Assembly: GCA_017537105.1 (NCBI GenBank)
Contig: JAFWBZ010000335.1
Coordinates: 1 to 10,114, forward strand
DNA: 10,114 nucleotides
From: Clostridia bacterium
Lineage (GTDB): Bacteria; Bacillota; Clostridia; Christensenellales; Aristaeellaceae
Reading direction: 5' to 3'
This document shows positions 1 to 6,561 of the stretch, in pieces. Under the pieces are notes generated by a model, which had not been told where the DNA came from, did not search any database, and saw nothing but the letters and a program-made list of their open reading frames with translations. Position 1 is the first letter of the stretch. Every line of letters starts with the position of its first letter. The translations under genes were made by a program, and so were the position numbers.

Positions 1-770
1 CCGGACAGCTGAATGCGGAGATCTTCGCCATGGCTTTCAGAAACGTATACACCTTCGGCCCCACCTTCCGGGCGGAAGAGTCCTATACCCCCAGGCACGC
101 GGCTGAATTCTGGATGATCGAACCTGAGATCGCCTTTGCGGATCTCTCCGTGGATATGGATCTGCAGGAGGAAATGGTCAAGTACATCATCTCCGCGGTG
201 CTGGAGGAGTGCCCGGAGGAGATGAACTTCCTGAACAGCTTCGTGGACAAGGGCCTGATCGAGCGCCTGCAGTTCGTGCGGGACGCCGAATTCGTGCGCT
301 GCAGCTACACCGACGCCATCGACATCCTGAAGAACTCCGGCGAGAAGTTTGAGTATCCCGTGGCCTGGGGCGAGGACCTGCAGACCGAGCACGAGCGCTA
401 CCTCACCGAGAAGCACTTCGGCAAGCCGGTGTTCGTCACCGACTGGCCCAAGGAGATCAAGGCCTTCTACATGCGCATGAACGAGGACGGCAAGACCGTT
501 GCGGCGGCCGACCTGCTGGTGCCCGCGGTGGGCGAGCTGTGCGGCGGCAGCCAGCGCGAGGAGCGCTATGACGTGCTGAAGGCCCGCATCGAGGAGCTGG
601 GCATGAACCCCGAGGACTACTGGTGGTACCTGGAGCTGCGCAAGTACGGCACCGCCGAGCACGCCGGCTTCGGCATGGGCTTCGAGCGCATGATCATGTA
701 CCTGACCGGCATCGCCAACATCCGCGACGTGCTGCCCTTCCCGCGCACCACCGGAAACGCGGATTTCTGA
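1..770 (+). CDS. asnS: Asparaginyl-tRNA synthetase, C-terminal part (5' end outside window)
   Basis: Class II aminoacyl-tRNA synthetase that charges tRNA-Asn with asparagine in the cytoplasm. The reading frame is open from base 3, so the gene starts before the window; the ATG at 30 is internal, because the frame upstream of it already reads GQLNAEIFA, a conserved part of the AsnRS catalytic core. Motif 2 is visible as FRAEESYTPRHAAEFWMIEPE-like residues, encoded at about 69-128. Motif 3 is visible as GFGMGFERM near 666-692. The ending FPRTTGNADF and the GGSQREERYDVL segment fit AsnRS better than the related AspRS. About 255 residues are present of the family's usual 430-465, so roughly the C-terminal 55 percent is seen. 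The stop is TGA at 768-770. Codon use is strongly GC-biased, like the next gene. Identification is firm; only the N-terminal anticodon-binding domain is unseen. Confidence 0.96.
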   Translation, partial: GQLNAEIFAMAFRNVYTFGPTFRAEESYTPRHAAEFWMIEPEIAFADLSVDMDLQEEMVKYIISAVLEECPEEMNFLNSFVDKGLIERLQFVRDAEFVRCSYTDAIDILKNSGEKFEYPVAWGEDLQTEHERYLTEKHFGKPVFVTDWPKEIKAFYMRMNEDGKTVAAADLLVPAVGELCGGSQREERYDVLKARIEELGMNPEDYWWYLELRKYGTAEHAGFGMGFERMIMYLTGIANIRDVLPFPRTTGNADF

Positions 771-789
771 TCGAATAAAGACAGATTTC

Positions 790-875
790 CCCCTCTGCGC
801 CGCCCGCGCCGGATCGAATCCGCCGGGCGGCGCGCATATTGTGCCCGACGGGCGCAGGAGGGGTCTCTGTTTTTT
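790..875 (+). terminator. Structured 3' region of asnS, likely terminator
   Basis: A perfect 10-bp GC stem (797-806 with 824-833) encloses a smaller CGGAT/ATCCG hairpin (810-814 with 818-822). An alternative, larger stem pairs 790-801 with 851-863 (12 bp, one bulged G at 858) and is followed after 6 nt by six T (870-875). The two outer stems compete for bases 797-801. The position right after the asnS stop and before a new promoter makes transcription termination the simplest role. The T-run is further from the stem than in a classical terminator, so efficiency is uncertain. Confidence 0.55.
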
Positions 876-908
876 CGACAGATCCGCTGTGTTTTTGTGA
901 ATTGGGTA

Positions 909-937
909 TTGACGCCGACACATTTTCTTGCTAAGAT
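909..937 (+). promoter_or_regulatory. Sigma-A type promoter of the fucose isomerase-like gene
   Basis: TTGACG (-35, 909-914; five of six consensus bases) is followed by exactly 17 bp and TAAGAT (-10, 932-937; four of six). The predicted transcription start is near 944, giving a leader of about 53 nt before the ATG at 997. It lies in the gap between asnS and the isomerase gene, so the latter is probably transcribed on its own. Confidence 0.7.
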
Positions 938-941
938 GAGA

Positions 942-978
942 GTGTTAAGGTTATACCTTGGTTAAGTATCGCTAACAC
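942..978 (+). promoter_or_regulatory. Candidate operator: nested inverted repeats at the transcription start
   Basis: GTGTTA (942-947) and TAACAC (973-978) form a perfect 6-bp inverted repeat. Inside it, AAGGT-TAT-ACCTT (947-959) is a second inverted repeat with 5-bp arms. GTTAAG also occurs directly repeated at 944-949 and 961-966. The block begins at the predicted transcription start of the promoter at 909-937, where a bound repressor would block initiation. The motif does not match a regulator family I recognise. It could instead act as an RNA hairpin in the leader. Confidence 0.4.
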
Positions 979-996
979 CAAAAGGAGGAGATCCCC

Positions 997-2484
997 ATGA
1001 ACAACATTCCGCAGGTTAAAATGGGCATTCTCGCGGTCAGCCGCGACTGCTTCCCGATCACCCTTTCCGAAAAGCGCCGCAAGGCCATCGTGGCGAAGCT
1101 GAAGGAAAAGAATTTTGACATCTACGAGTGCCAGACCATCATCGAGGGCGGCATCGACGCCAACGTGGCCGAGGCCTATGAGGAGATCCAGAAGTCCGGC
1201 ATCAACGCGCTGGTGGTGTTCCTGGGCAACTTCGGCCCCGAGGGCCCCGAGACCCAGATTGCCAAGCTGTTCGGCGGTCCCGTGATGTACATCGCGGCGG
1301 CCGAGGAGGACATCGGCGTGCTGTCCGCGGATCGCGGCGACGCGTACTGCGGCATGCTGAACGCCTCCTACAACCTGAAGCTCAGCGGCATCAAGGCCTA
1401 CATCCCCGAGTATCCGGTGGGCGACGCCGAGTACTGCGCCAAGGAGATCATCGACTTCGAGCCCATCGCCCGCGCGATCCTGGGCCTGAAGGATCTGAAG
1501 ATCATCACCTTCGGCCCGCGCCCCTTCGACTTCCTGGCCTGCAACGCGCCCGTCGCCCCGATCTTCAAGTTGGGCGTCAACGTGCAGGAGAACTCCGAGC
1601 TGGACCTGCTGAAGGCCTACAAGGAGCACGCCAACGATCCCCGCATCCCCGCCAAGATCAAGGAGATGGAGGACGAGCTGGGCGAGGGCAACAAGATGCC
1701 CGGCATCCTGCCCCGTCTGGCCCAGTATGAGCTGACGCTGCTCGACTGGATCGAGGCCAACAAGGGCACCGCGAAGTACGTGGCCATGGCCAACAAGTGC
1801 TGGCCAGCCTTCCAGACCGAGTTTGGCTTCGTGCCCTGCTACGTCAACTCCCGCCTGACCGCCATGGGCATCCCGGTGGCCTGCGAGGTGGACATCTACG
1901 GCGCGCTGTCCGAGTACATCGGCACCTGCGTGACCGGCGAGCCCGTGACCCTGCTGGACATCAACAACAGCGTGCCCGCGGACATGTACGCCCAGAGCAT
2001 CGAGGGCAAGTTCGACTACCGCCACAATGAGACCTTCATGGGCTTCCACTGCGGCAACACCCCGATGTGCCGCCTGACCAAGGGCACCATGAAGTATCAG
2101 CTGATCATGAAGCGCGGCCTGGAGCCCGACGGCGAGCCGGACATCACCCGCGGCACCCTCGAGGGCGACATCGCGCCCGGCGCGATCACCTTCTATCGCC
2201 TGCAGGGCAACGCGGACAGCGTGCTGCAGTCCTACATCGCCCAGGGCGAGATCCTGCCCGTGGCCACCCAGTCCTTCGGCGGCATCGGCGTGTTTGCGAT
2301 TCCCGAGATGAACCGCTTCTATCGCCACGTGCTGATCGAGGACGGCTATCCGCATCACGGCGCCGTGGCCTTCGGCCATGCCGGCAAGGCCCTCTACGAG
2401 GTGTTCAAGTATCTGGGCATCGGCAAGATCAGCTTCAACCAGCCCAAGGGCGTGTACTACAAGTCCGAGAATCCCTTCGCGTAA
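997..2484 (+). CDS. L-fucose/L-arabinose isomerase family protein (FucI-like)
   Basis: Predicted cytoplasmic metal-dependent ketol isomerase that interconverts an aldose and its ketose, such as L-fucose/L-fuculose or D-arabinose/D-ribulose; the true substrate cannot be read from sequence. At 495 residues it is shorter than E. coli FucI (591) and fits the compact COG2407-type group. Glu297 (in ACEVDIYGAL) and Asp321 (in LLDINN) are 24 residues apart, the same spacing as the FucI Mn2+ ligands Glu337 and Asp361. The C-terminal PHHGAVAFGHAGKAL segment (His453, His454, His461) can supply the third ligand, equivalent to FucI His528. The ATG at 997 is set by a strong AGGAGG (983-988) 8 nt upstream. 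The gene has its own promoter and an operator-like repeat, and a strong hairpin follows its stop. No sugar kinase, aldolase or transporter is nearby, so it is an orphan for pathway purposes. The AraC-type gene downstream could be its regulator, though it is separated by hairpins. Family call is firm, substrate unknown. Confidence 0.9.
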   Translation: MNNIPQVKMGILAVSRDCFPITLSEKRRKAIVAKLKEKNFDIYECQTIIEGGIDANVAEAYEEIQKSGINALVVFLGNFGPEGPETQIAKLFGGPVMYIAAAEEDIGVLSADRGDAYCGMLNASYNLKLSGIKAYIPEYPVGDAEYCAKEIIDFEPIARAILGLKDLKIITFGPRPFDFLACNAPVAPIFKLGVNVQENSELDLLKAYKEHANDPRIPAKIKEMEDELGEGNKMPGILPRLAQYELTLLDWIEANKGTAKYVAMANKCWPAFQTEFGFVPCYVNSRLTAMGIPVACEVDIYGALSEYIGTCVTGEPVTLLDINNSVPADMYAQSIEGKFDYRHNETFMGFHCGNTPMCRLTKGTMKYQLIMKRGLEPDGEPDITRGTLEGDIAPGAITFYRLQGNADSVLQSYIAQGEILPVATQSFGGIGVFAIPEMNRFYRHVLIEDGYPHHGAVAFGHAGKALYEVFKYLGIGKISFNQPKGVYYKSENPFA

Positions 2485-2504
2485 TCGAGGCGTTCGAGGC
2501 AAAG

Positions 2505-2537
2505 GCGGCCCCTGTCCCACGGCGGGACAGGGGCCGC
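2505..2537 (+). terminator. Perfect 14-bp hairpin after the isomerase gene
   Basis: A perfect 14-bp GC-rich stem pairs 2505-2518 with 2524-2537 around the 5-nt loop ACGGC, starting 20 nt after the isomerase stop. It is followed by GCTTGTC, with only a weak T-tract. The position and stability fit a transcription terminator or 3' end stabiliser; the poor T-tract lowers certainty about intrinsic termination. Confidence 0.6.
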
Positions 2538-2555
2538 GCTTGTCGGGCCGGGGCC

Positions 2556-2619
2556 GGCGCGCATCCCCGAAGGGATGCGTGCGCCATGGCTTTGTCGTTC
2601 GGGATTTCCCGGACGAAGC
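2556..2619. other. Two consecutive hairpins upstream of the AraC-type regulator
   Basis: First hairpin: 2556-2567 pairs with 2572-2585 (12 bp, two bulged bases) around the tetraloop CGAA. Second hairpin: 2589-2596 pairs with 2612-2619 and 2600-2603 with 2608-2611, with bulged GTT at 2597-2599. Both have non-trivial GC-rich arms and neither has a T-run. They follow the 14-bp hairpin at 2505-2537 and lie just before the candidate promoter of the next gene. Their role is unknown: protein-binding palindromes for the regulator, additional 3' structure of the isomerase mRNA, or an intergenic repeat-element copy are all possible. Confidence 0.4.
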
Positions 2620-2653
2620 GAGCACAAAATGTCGGGAATCGACCTGTCCGATC

Positions 2654-2662
2654 TGATAGAAT
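2654..2662 (+). promoter_or_regulatory. Extended -10 promoter candidate of the AraC-type gene
   Basis: TG at 2654-2655, one base, then TAGAAT (2657-2662; five of six consensus) is an extended -10 element. No good -35 box is found 16-18 bp upstream, which is tolerated at extended -10 promoters and suggests weak or activated expression. The predicted start near 2669 leaves a leader of about 20 nt holding the Shine-Dalgarno site. Confidence 0.4.
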
Positions 2663-2689
2663 GGACCCGTGGCGGAAGGAGGTGCCGGG

Positions 2690-3538
2690 ATGCAGGGCTG
2701 GATGGAGGGATTCCAGGCGTCCATCGATTTCATCGAGCAAAACCTGTCGGAGGAATTGAGCATCGACGGAATCGCGGCCAGGGCGGCGCTGTCTCCCTTT
2801 TACTACCAGCGCATCTTTGGCGCGCTGTGCGGCATGACCGTTACCGAGTACATCCGCGCGCGGAGAATGACGCTGGCGGCGCAGGAGCTGGCGGGCTCTG
2901 AGGCGAGGGTGATCGATGTGGCGGTTCGCTATGGATACCAGTCGCCGGACAGCTTCGCCAAGGCGTTTCAGCGGTTTCACGGAATCGCGCCGTCCCAGGC
3001 GCGGGAGCCGGGAGCCTCGCTGCGCTCCTTCGCACCGCTGCACATCAAAATCACGTTGGAGGGTGGAAACATGTTGGATTACCGCATTGTGGAGAAGGCG
3101 CCGTTTACCATCGTCGGCGTCAAGCGGCGCTTCAATTCGGAGACCAGCTATCAGGAGATCCCGAAATTCTGGAGCGAGTGGATGACGGACCGAAGGGGAC
3201 TGAGGGGCGTTTTCGGCGTGTGCATGGACATGGACGGCAAGGATTTCGACTACTGGATTGCCGACAACTACGTGCCGTGGGTGGACATTCCGGAGGGCTG
3301 CGGAACCTGCCAAATTCCCGGCGGCCTGTGGGCGCAGTTCCTCTGCAAGGGGCCGCTGCCGGACAGCCTGCAAAGGGTGAACACGCAGATCTGGACCGAA
3401 TGGCTTCCCTCGCTGCGGGGCTATGCCCTCGCGGGGAACTATTCCCTGGAATGGTACATGCCGCCGGCCGAGAACCCAGCGGACACCGTCAGCTACATCT
3501 GCATTCCGCTGAAAAAGCTCGAGGATCGCGCTCTGTAG
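2690..3538 (+). CDS. AraC-family transcriptional regulator with GyrI-like effector-binding domain
   Basis: DNA-binding regulator of 282 residues. An N-terminal AraC/XylS domain has two helix-turn-helix units, about residues 21-45 (LSIDGIAARAALSPFYYQRI) and 72-98 (VIDVAVRYGYQSPDSFAKAF). A GyrI/Rob-like small-molecule binding domain covers about 128-278, starting MLDYRIVEKAPFTIVGVKRR. This HTH-first, GyrI-last order is a common Clostridial layout, often linked to sensing of drugs or other hydrophobic ligands; the ligand here is unknown. The ATG at 2690 is preferred over the in-frame GTG at 2669, because AAGGAGG (2676-2682) sits 7 nt before the ATG. Inside the gene, GGAGGG (3058-3063) lies 7 nt before Met128 (3071), so separate translation of the effector domain is possible. 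Codon choice is less GC-skewed than in asnS or the isomerase, as expected for a weakly expressed regulator. It may control the upstream isomerase, itself, or a distant target. Confidence 0.92.
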   Translation: MQGWMEGFQASIDFIEQNLSEELSIDGIAARAALSPFYYQRIFGALCGMTVTEYIRARRMTLAAQELAGSEARVIDVAVRYGYQSPDSFAKAFQRFHGIAPSQAREPGASLRSFAPLHIKITLEGGNMLDYRIVEKAPFTIVGVKRRFNSETSYQEIPKFWSEWMTDRRGLRGVFGVCMDMDGKDFDYWIADNYVPWVDIPEGCGTCQIPGGLWAQFLCKGPLPDSLQRVNTQIWTEWLPSLRGYALAGNYSLEWYMPPAENPADTVSYICIPLKKLEDRAL

Positions 3539-3580
3539 CGGCATTGCCTCGCCGGTAAGCGATCGCAGAAGAAAATGCAA

Positions 3581-3637
3581 CAGGGGCTTTCCCCGTCCCC
3601 GCCGGAAAACCGGCGGGACGGGAAAGCCCCTGCTTTT
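3581..3637. terminator. Bidirectional terminator between convergent genes
   Basis: 3581-3605 pairs with 3610-3632 as a 23-bp stem with two bulged C on the left arm and the loop AAAA. On the plus strand CTTTT follows directly, and T6 (3645-3650) comes soon after. On the minus strand the stem is followed by TTGCATTTTC. The regulator gene ends at 3538 on the plus strand and the cell-wall gene ends at 3649 on the minus strand, so one element can stop both transcripts. Confidence 0.85.
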
Positions 3638-3648
3638 GCTGGTATTTT

Positions 3649-6312
3649 TTATCCCAGCACCCTGCGGCCCCAGCTGAACACGCGGTTGTAGTAGCCGCTG
3701 GCGATGTTGCTGACGACCACCTTGTGGCCGCCGGAGGAGGCGTGGATGAAGCAGCCGCCGCCGAGGTAGATGCCCACGTGGTCGCAGAGGTCGCTGTCGG
3801 AGATGGTGTTGAAGAACACCAGGTCGCCGCGCTTCAGGCTGCTCACGCCGGAGATCTTGGCATAGGAGCTGTCGTAGCCCTGGGAGTAGGCGGTGCGCTT
3901 CAGCGACACGCTGACCTTCCGGAAGGCGTAGCCCGTGAGACCGGAGCAGTCGAAGGAGCTCGGGCCGGTGGCGCCGTAGACGTAGGGTCGGCCCAGCTTT
4001 TCCTGGGCGGAGTAGATCACGTGCTCCAGCTTTTGTGCGTTGGACATGGAGGAGGAGTAGGAGCTGGTCTTGGACTTCAGTTCGGCGGGCATGGTGGTCA
4101 CATAGGTGCTGCTCAGCTTGACGCTCTTGGGCGGCGTGACCACGCCGCTGCCGCCGCTGCTCTGGGCCACGGCTTCCGCGGCCTTGGCGCCGGAGGGCAG
4201 CCGGACCGCGCCGGCGGAGTAGATCGCCTTCAGCGTGGCCACGCTGGCCGCGCCGTTGGCGGTGAGGCCGTTGGCCTTCTGGAACAGGCCCACCGCGCAG
4301 GTGGTGATGGTGCCGTAGCCGCCGTCCACGCTGGACGCCTTGCTCAGGTAGCCCAGGGCGTACAGGCGAGTCTGCAGCCGGGTGATGTCGGCGCTGGAGG
4401 AGCTGCCGGAGATCTCCTTGGAGAGCAGCGTGCACTGCGGGGCATAGCCGCCGTAGAGGATGCGCTGCAGCGTCTCGTCCGCCACGCCGGTCTGCGAAAG
4501 GCCGCAGGCGGCCTGGAAGCGCTGGATGGCGGTGGTGGCCAGGCTGTTGCCGGTCGTGGAGGGCACGCCGTCATAATAGCCGTAGGAGAGCAGCGTCTTG
4601 AGCAGCTTCTGGAGCTCGGCCCCGCCGGTGACGGTGCCATAGGCGGTGCGGCTCAGCTGGTTGACGGGCACGAAGGCATAGCTTCCGCCGTCCACGATGC
4701 AGGCCCACTCGCTGGAATAGGCGAACACGTTCACGCTGGCGCCGAGGGCCAGGCTCACGCTGTCGGAGGTCGTGGTGGGGGAGGCATAGGCCCGGACGCC
4801 GGACTGGATGACCGTGGCGGTGAAGCCGCCCTTCCTGTAGTCGGAGGGAACCGCGGGCTGGTTGTCGAGCTTCAGGCCGGAGGCGCGGCAGAAGCCGTAG
4901 CGGCCCGCCAGCTCGATGTAGGCCCAGTCGCCGGACAGGGAGAGCACATTGACCACCTGGGATTTCTTCAGCGTCCCCAGGAGGTCGGAGGCGTCCCCGG
5001 CCAGCCTGTGCACGGGCAGGCGATTCGCGGTGACCACGGCCGGCACGGCGTTTTCGGTGGAGGGCGTCGCCGTCGGCATCGCGGAGGGCGACGCATCGGT
5101 GCGGCTCAGCCCCTTCAGGGCGCAGAAGCCGTAGGCGCCGTCCAGCTCGATGAAGGCCCAGTCTCCGTTCCAGCGGATCACGTTGACCAGCTGGCCCTTC
5201 TTCAGGGTCATCACCTTTTTCGCGCCGGTGCTGGCGCTGCTGTAGACGTCCAGCGTGGCGGCCGTGACCGCGCCGCGAACGGCGCCGTCGAGGGACGGCG
5301 TGGGGGTGGGCGCGATGGTGGGCGTCGGGGTCGGCGCGGCGCCGGAATAGCTCAGCCCCTTGACGGCGCAGTAGCCGTAGCGGCCGTTCAGCTCCACGTA
5401 GGCCCAGCTGCCGTTCACGGCGACCAGGTTGAGCGACTGACCCTTCTTCATCGTGCCCAGCTTGGCGGATTTCGTGCTCGCAGACCGGTAGACCGGCAGC
5501 TTGCTGGCGCTGACCGTGGCGGCCTTGAGGCCGGAGGGCGTGGGCGCCGGGGTGGCGGTGGGCGTCGTCGGGCTGGATTCGGAGGCCTTGGTCAGCCCCT
5601 TGACGGCGCAGAAGCCCCGCTTGCCGTTGACTTCGATATAGGCCCACGTGTCGTTCCACTTGTAGACCTTGACGCTCTGACCCTTCTTCAGCGTGGCCAG
5701 GCGGGTGGATTTTGCATTGGCCTTCTTGTAGACCGCGAGCTTGGAGACGCGCACGGTGCCGTTGATGCCGGTGTCTGAGGAACCGGACGGCGCTGCGGGC
5801 GCCGGCGTCGCGGTGGCGTTGGGGTCGGGCGTCCGCCAGTTGTCATCCGCCTTGGTGAGGGCGCTGACGTTCATAAAGCCGAGGGCCTGTCCCTTGACCA
5901 CCATGGCCCAGCTGTCCGAGATCGCCAGCACATAGAGCTGCGTGCCCTGCGGCACGGCGGCCGAGCGGGCGCGGACGTTGGCGGACTGATACACCTTTGC
6001 CGCCTGGTTGGTCACCGCCTTGACGCCCACGGCCTCCACCGCGCGCATGTCGTTGATGCTCGCATAGCCGGTTTTGCCCGAATACCTGATCTTTGCCGCC
6101 CTGCCGGAATACGCGGTGACGCTCACGATGGTGTACCGGGCCAGCGAGCCCTGCGGCTGCGTCATGGCGGCGTCCCTGTAAACCGTCATGCGGTTCGATG
6201 TAACGATCGCCGAAAAGGTTTCCGCCAGCGCCGGCGTCGCCATCGACAGCAGCAGCAGTACCGCGAGTATGGCGGCAGTCAGGCGGTTCTTTCCGTTCTG
6301 TATCCTGTTCAT
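3649..6312 (-). CDS. Secreted SH3b-repeat NlpC/P60 cell-wall peptidase
   Basis: Predicted exported peptidoglycan hydrolase of 887 residues that would cleave stem peptides in the wall. Residues 1-30 are a signal peptide (basic start, hydrophobic core about 11-24, ATPALA before the cut at 30/31). Seven SH3-like repeats follow at about 31-95, 98-155, 183-242, 263-322, 345-404, 424-482 and 495-555, several ending in GFCAVKGL or GYCAVKGL. Pro/Thr/Ala linkers separate repeats 2-6. Two peptidoglycan-binding-like modules lie at about 560-620 and 640-700. After a Ser-rich linker, the NlpC/P60 domain (about 760-887) shows Cys789 in FDCSGL, His845 in DHVGIY and His857 in FIHASS, the expected catalytic triad. 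The start is placed at 6312, where AAGGAG (6324-6319) is 6 nt upstream and a signal peptide begins. The frame stays open up to 6519, but that extension has no ribosome site and would bury the signal peptide. Transcribed alone, it converges on the AraC-type gene. Function is firm, the exact bond cut is not known. Confidence 0.93.
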   Translation of the reverse strand: MNRIQNGKNRLTAAILAVLLLLSMATPALAETFSAIVTSNRMTVYRDAAMTQPQGSLARYTIVSVTAYSGRAAKIRYSGKTGYASINDMRAVEAVGVKAVTNQAAKVYQSANVRARSAAVPQGTQLYVLAISDSWAMVVKGQALGFMNVSALTKADDNWRTPDPNATATPAPAAPSGSSDTGINGTVRVSKLAVYKKANAKSTRLATLKKGQSVKVYKWNDTWAYIEVNGKRGFCAVKGLTKASESSPTTPTATPAPTPSGLKAATVSASKLPVYRSASTKSAKLGTMKKGQSLNLVAVNGSWAYVELNGRYGYCAVKGLSYSGAAPTPTPTIAPTPTPSLDGAVRGAVTAATLDVYSSASTGAKKVMTLKKGQLVNVIRWNGDWAFIELDGAYGFCALKGLSRTDASPSAMPTATPSTENAVPAVVTANRLPVHRLAGDASDLLGTLKKSQVVNVLSLSGDWAYIELAGRYGFCRASGLKLDNQPAVPSDYRKGGFTATVIQSGVRAYASPTTTSDSVSLALGASVNVFAYSSEWACIVDGGSYAFVPVNQLSRTAYGTVTGGAELQKLLKTLLSYGYYDGVPSTTGNSLATTAIQRFQAACGLSQTGVADETLQRILYGGYAPQCTLLSKEISGSSSSADITRLQTRLYALGYLSKASSVDGGYGTITTCAVGLFQKANGLTANGAASVATLKAIYSAGAVRLPSGAKAAEAVAQSSGGSGVVTPPKSVKLSSTYVTTMPAELKSKTSSYSSSMSNAQKLEHVIYSAQEKLGRPYVYGATGPSSFDCSGLTGYAFRKVSVSLKRTAYSQGYDSSYAKISGVSSLKRGDLVFFNTISDSDLCDHVGIYLGGGCFIHASSGGHKVVVSNIASGYYNRVFSWGRRVLG
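4843..5766 (-). repeat. Four tandem SH3b coding repeats, about 80 codons each
   Basis: Within the cell-wall peptidase, residues about 183-490 hold four units beginning near 183, 263, 345 and 424, a period of 79-82 codons. Shared features are a V/A-x-VSxSKL/AV-Y opening, LKKGQ in the middle, DWAYIEL-G and a GFCAVKGL-like end, then a Pro/Thr/Ser-rich linker of variable length. The outer SH3 units (31-155 and 495-555) are more diverged. The pattern suggests growth by internal duplication, so unit number may vary between strains. Confidence 0.75.
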
Positions 6313-6399
6313 CGTATACTCCTTGATCTCCGGGCGGCAGAATTGCACAGGCCTCGTAATGGATTTCTTCACGGAGGACATAGTCGTCCCCACAAACAG

Positions 6400-6405
6400 A
6401 GTATA
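6400..6405 (-). promoter_or_regulatory. Possible -10 box of the cell-wall peptidase gene
   Basis: The minus strand reads TATACT (6405-6400; five of six consensus), 88 nt before the start codon. No convincing -35 box is found at 16-18 bp upstream, so the assignment is weak. The surrounding 6313-6504 gap is AT-rich compared with the rest of the window and contains GGAC/GTCC arms (within 6374-6390) that could fold in the leader. I recognise no riboswitch in it. Confidence 0.25.
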
Positions 6406-6500
6406 ATTTCGATGCAGGCCAGGGCTTTCCTTCAAAATGAAATGTAATAAAAATAAGCCTGAATTATGGTTGTAATATGTGCGTAATAATTTGAAACACA

Positions 6501-6561
6501 AAATAAACAGGCTGCGCACAGCCGCGCGACCTGATGGGAACGGCGCGCTTACAGCCTGTTT
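6501..6561 (-). terminator. Terminator of the GNAT-phosphatase operon, overlapping the stop codon
   Basis: On the minus strand AAACAGGCTG (6561-6552) pairs perfectly with CAGCCTGTTT (6514-6505), a 10-bp outer stem. It encloses GCGCG/CGCGC arms (6548-6544 with 6528-6524). TTTATTTT follows the stem. The 5' arm contains the last codons of the phosphatase gene, and its stop TAA (6551-6549) lies at the base of the outer arm. Confidence 0.65.

Noticed and set aside
2669..2689. GTG start for the AraC-type regulator
   Set aside because: The ribosome site AAGGAGG at 2676-2682 lies inside this extension and correctly serves the ATG at 2690.
931..2763. A 610-codon open frame on the minus strand, opposite the isomerase gene
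   Set aside because: It is antisense to a well-supported gene, with Leu/Val/Gly/His/Ala-rich low-complexity composition and no known domain; GC-rich third positions of the true gene keep this frame open.
2435..4435. A 666-codon minus-strand frame across the isomerase end, AraC-type gene and cell-wall gene
   Set aside because: It crosses three real genes and a strong bidirectional terminator and has Arg-rich low-complexity composition, typical of a spurious frame in GC-rich DNA.
4843..5766. CRISPR-like array
   Set aside because: The repeats are protein-coding SH3b units of about 240 bp inside one open frame, with no short conserved direct repeats and spacers.
3724..5778. A 684-codon open frame on the plus strand, opposite the SH3b/NlpC gene
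   Set aside because: Gly/Ala/Val/His-rich sequence without a domain, and it mirrors the repeat structure of the real minus-strand gene.
6313..6504. Riboswitch in the leader of the cell-wall peptidase gene
   Set aside because: Some cell-wall hydrolase genes carry a c-di-AMP (ydaO) riboswitch, but the leader from the possible -10 is only about 80 nt and shows none of the conserved segments I know.
6313..6519. N-terminal 69-residue extension of the cell-wall peptidase
   Set aside because: No ribosome site at 6519; the extension passes through the phosphatase operon terminator and would hide a clear signal peptide that starts at 6312 behind AAGGAG.
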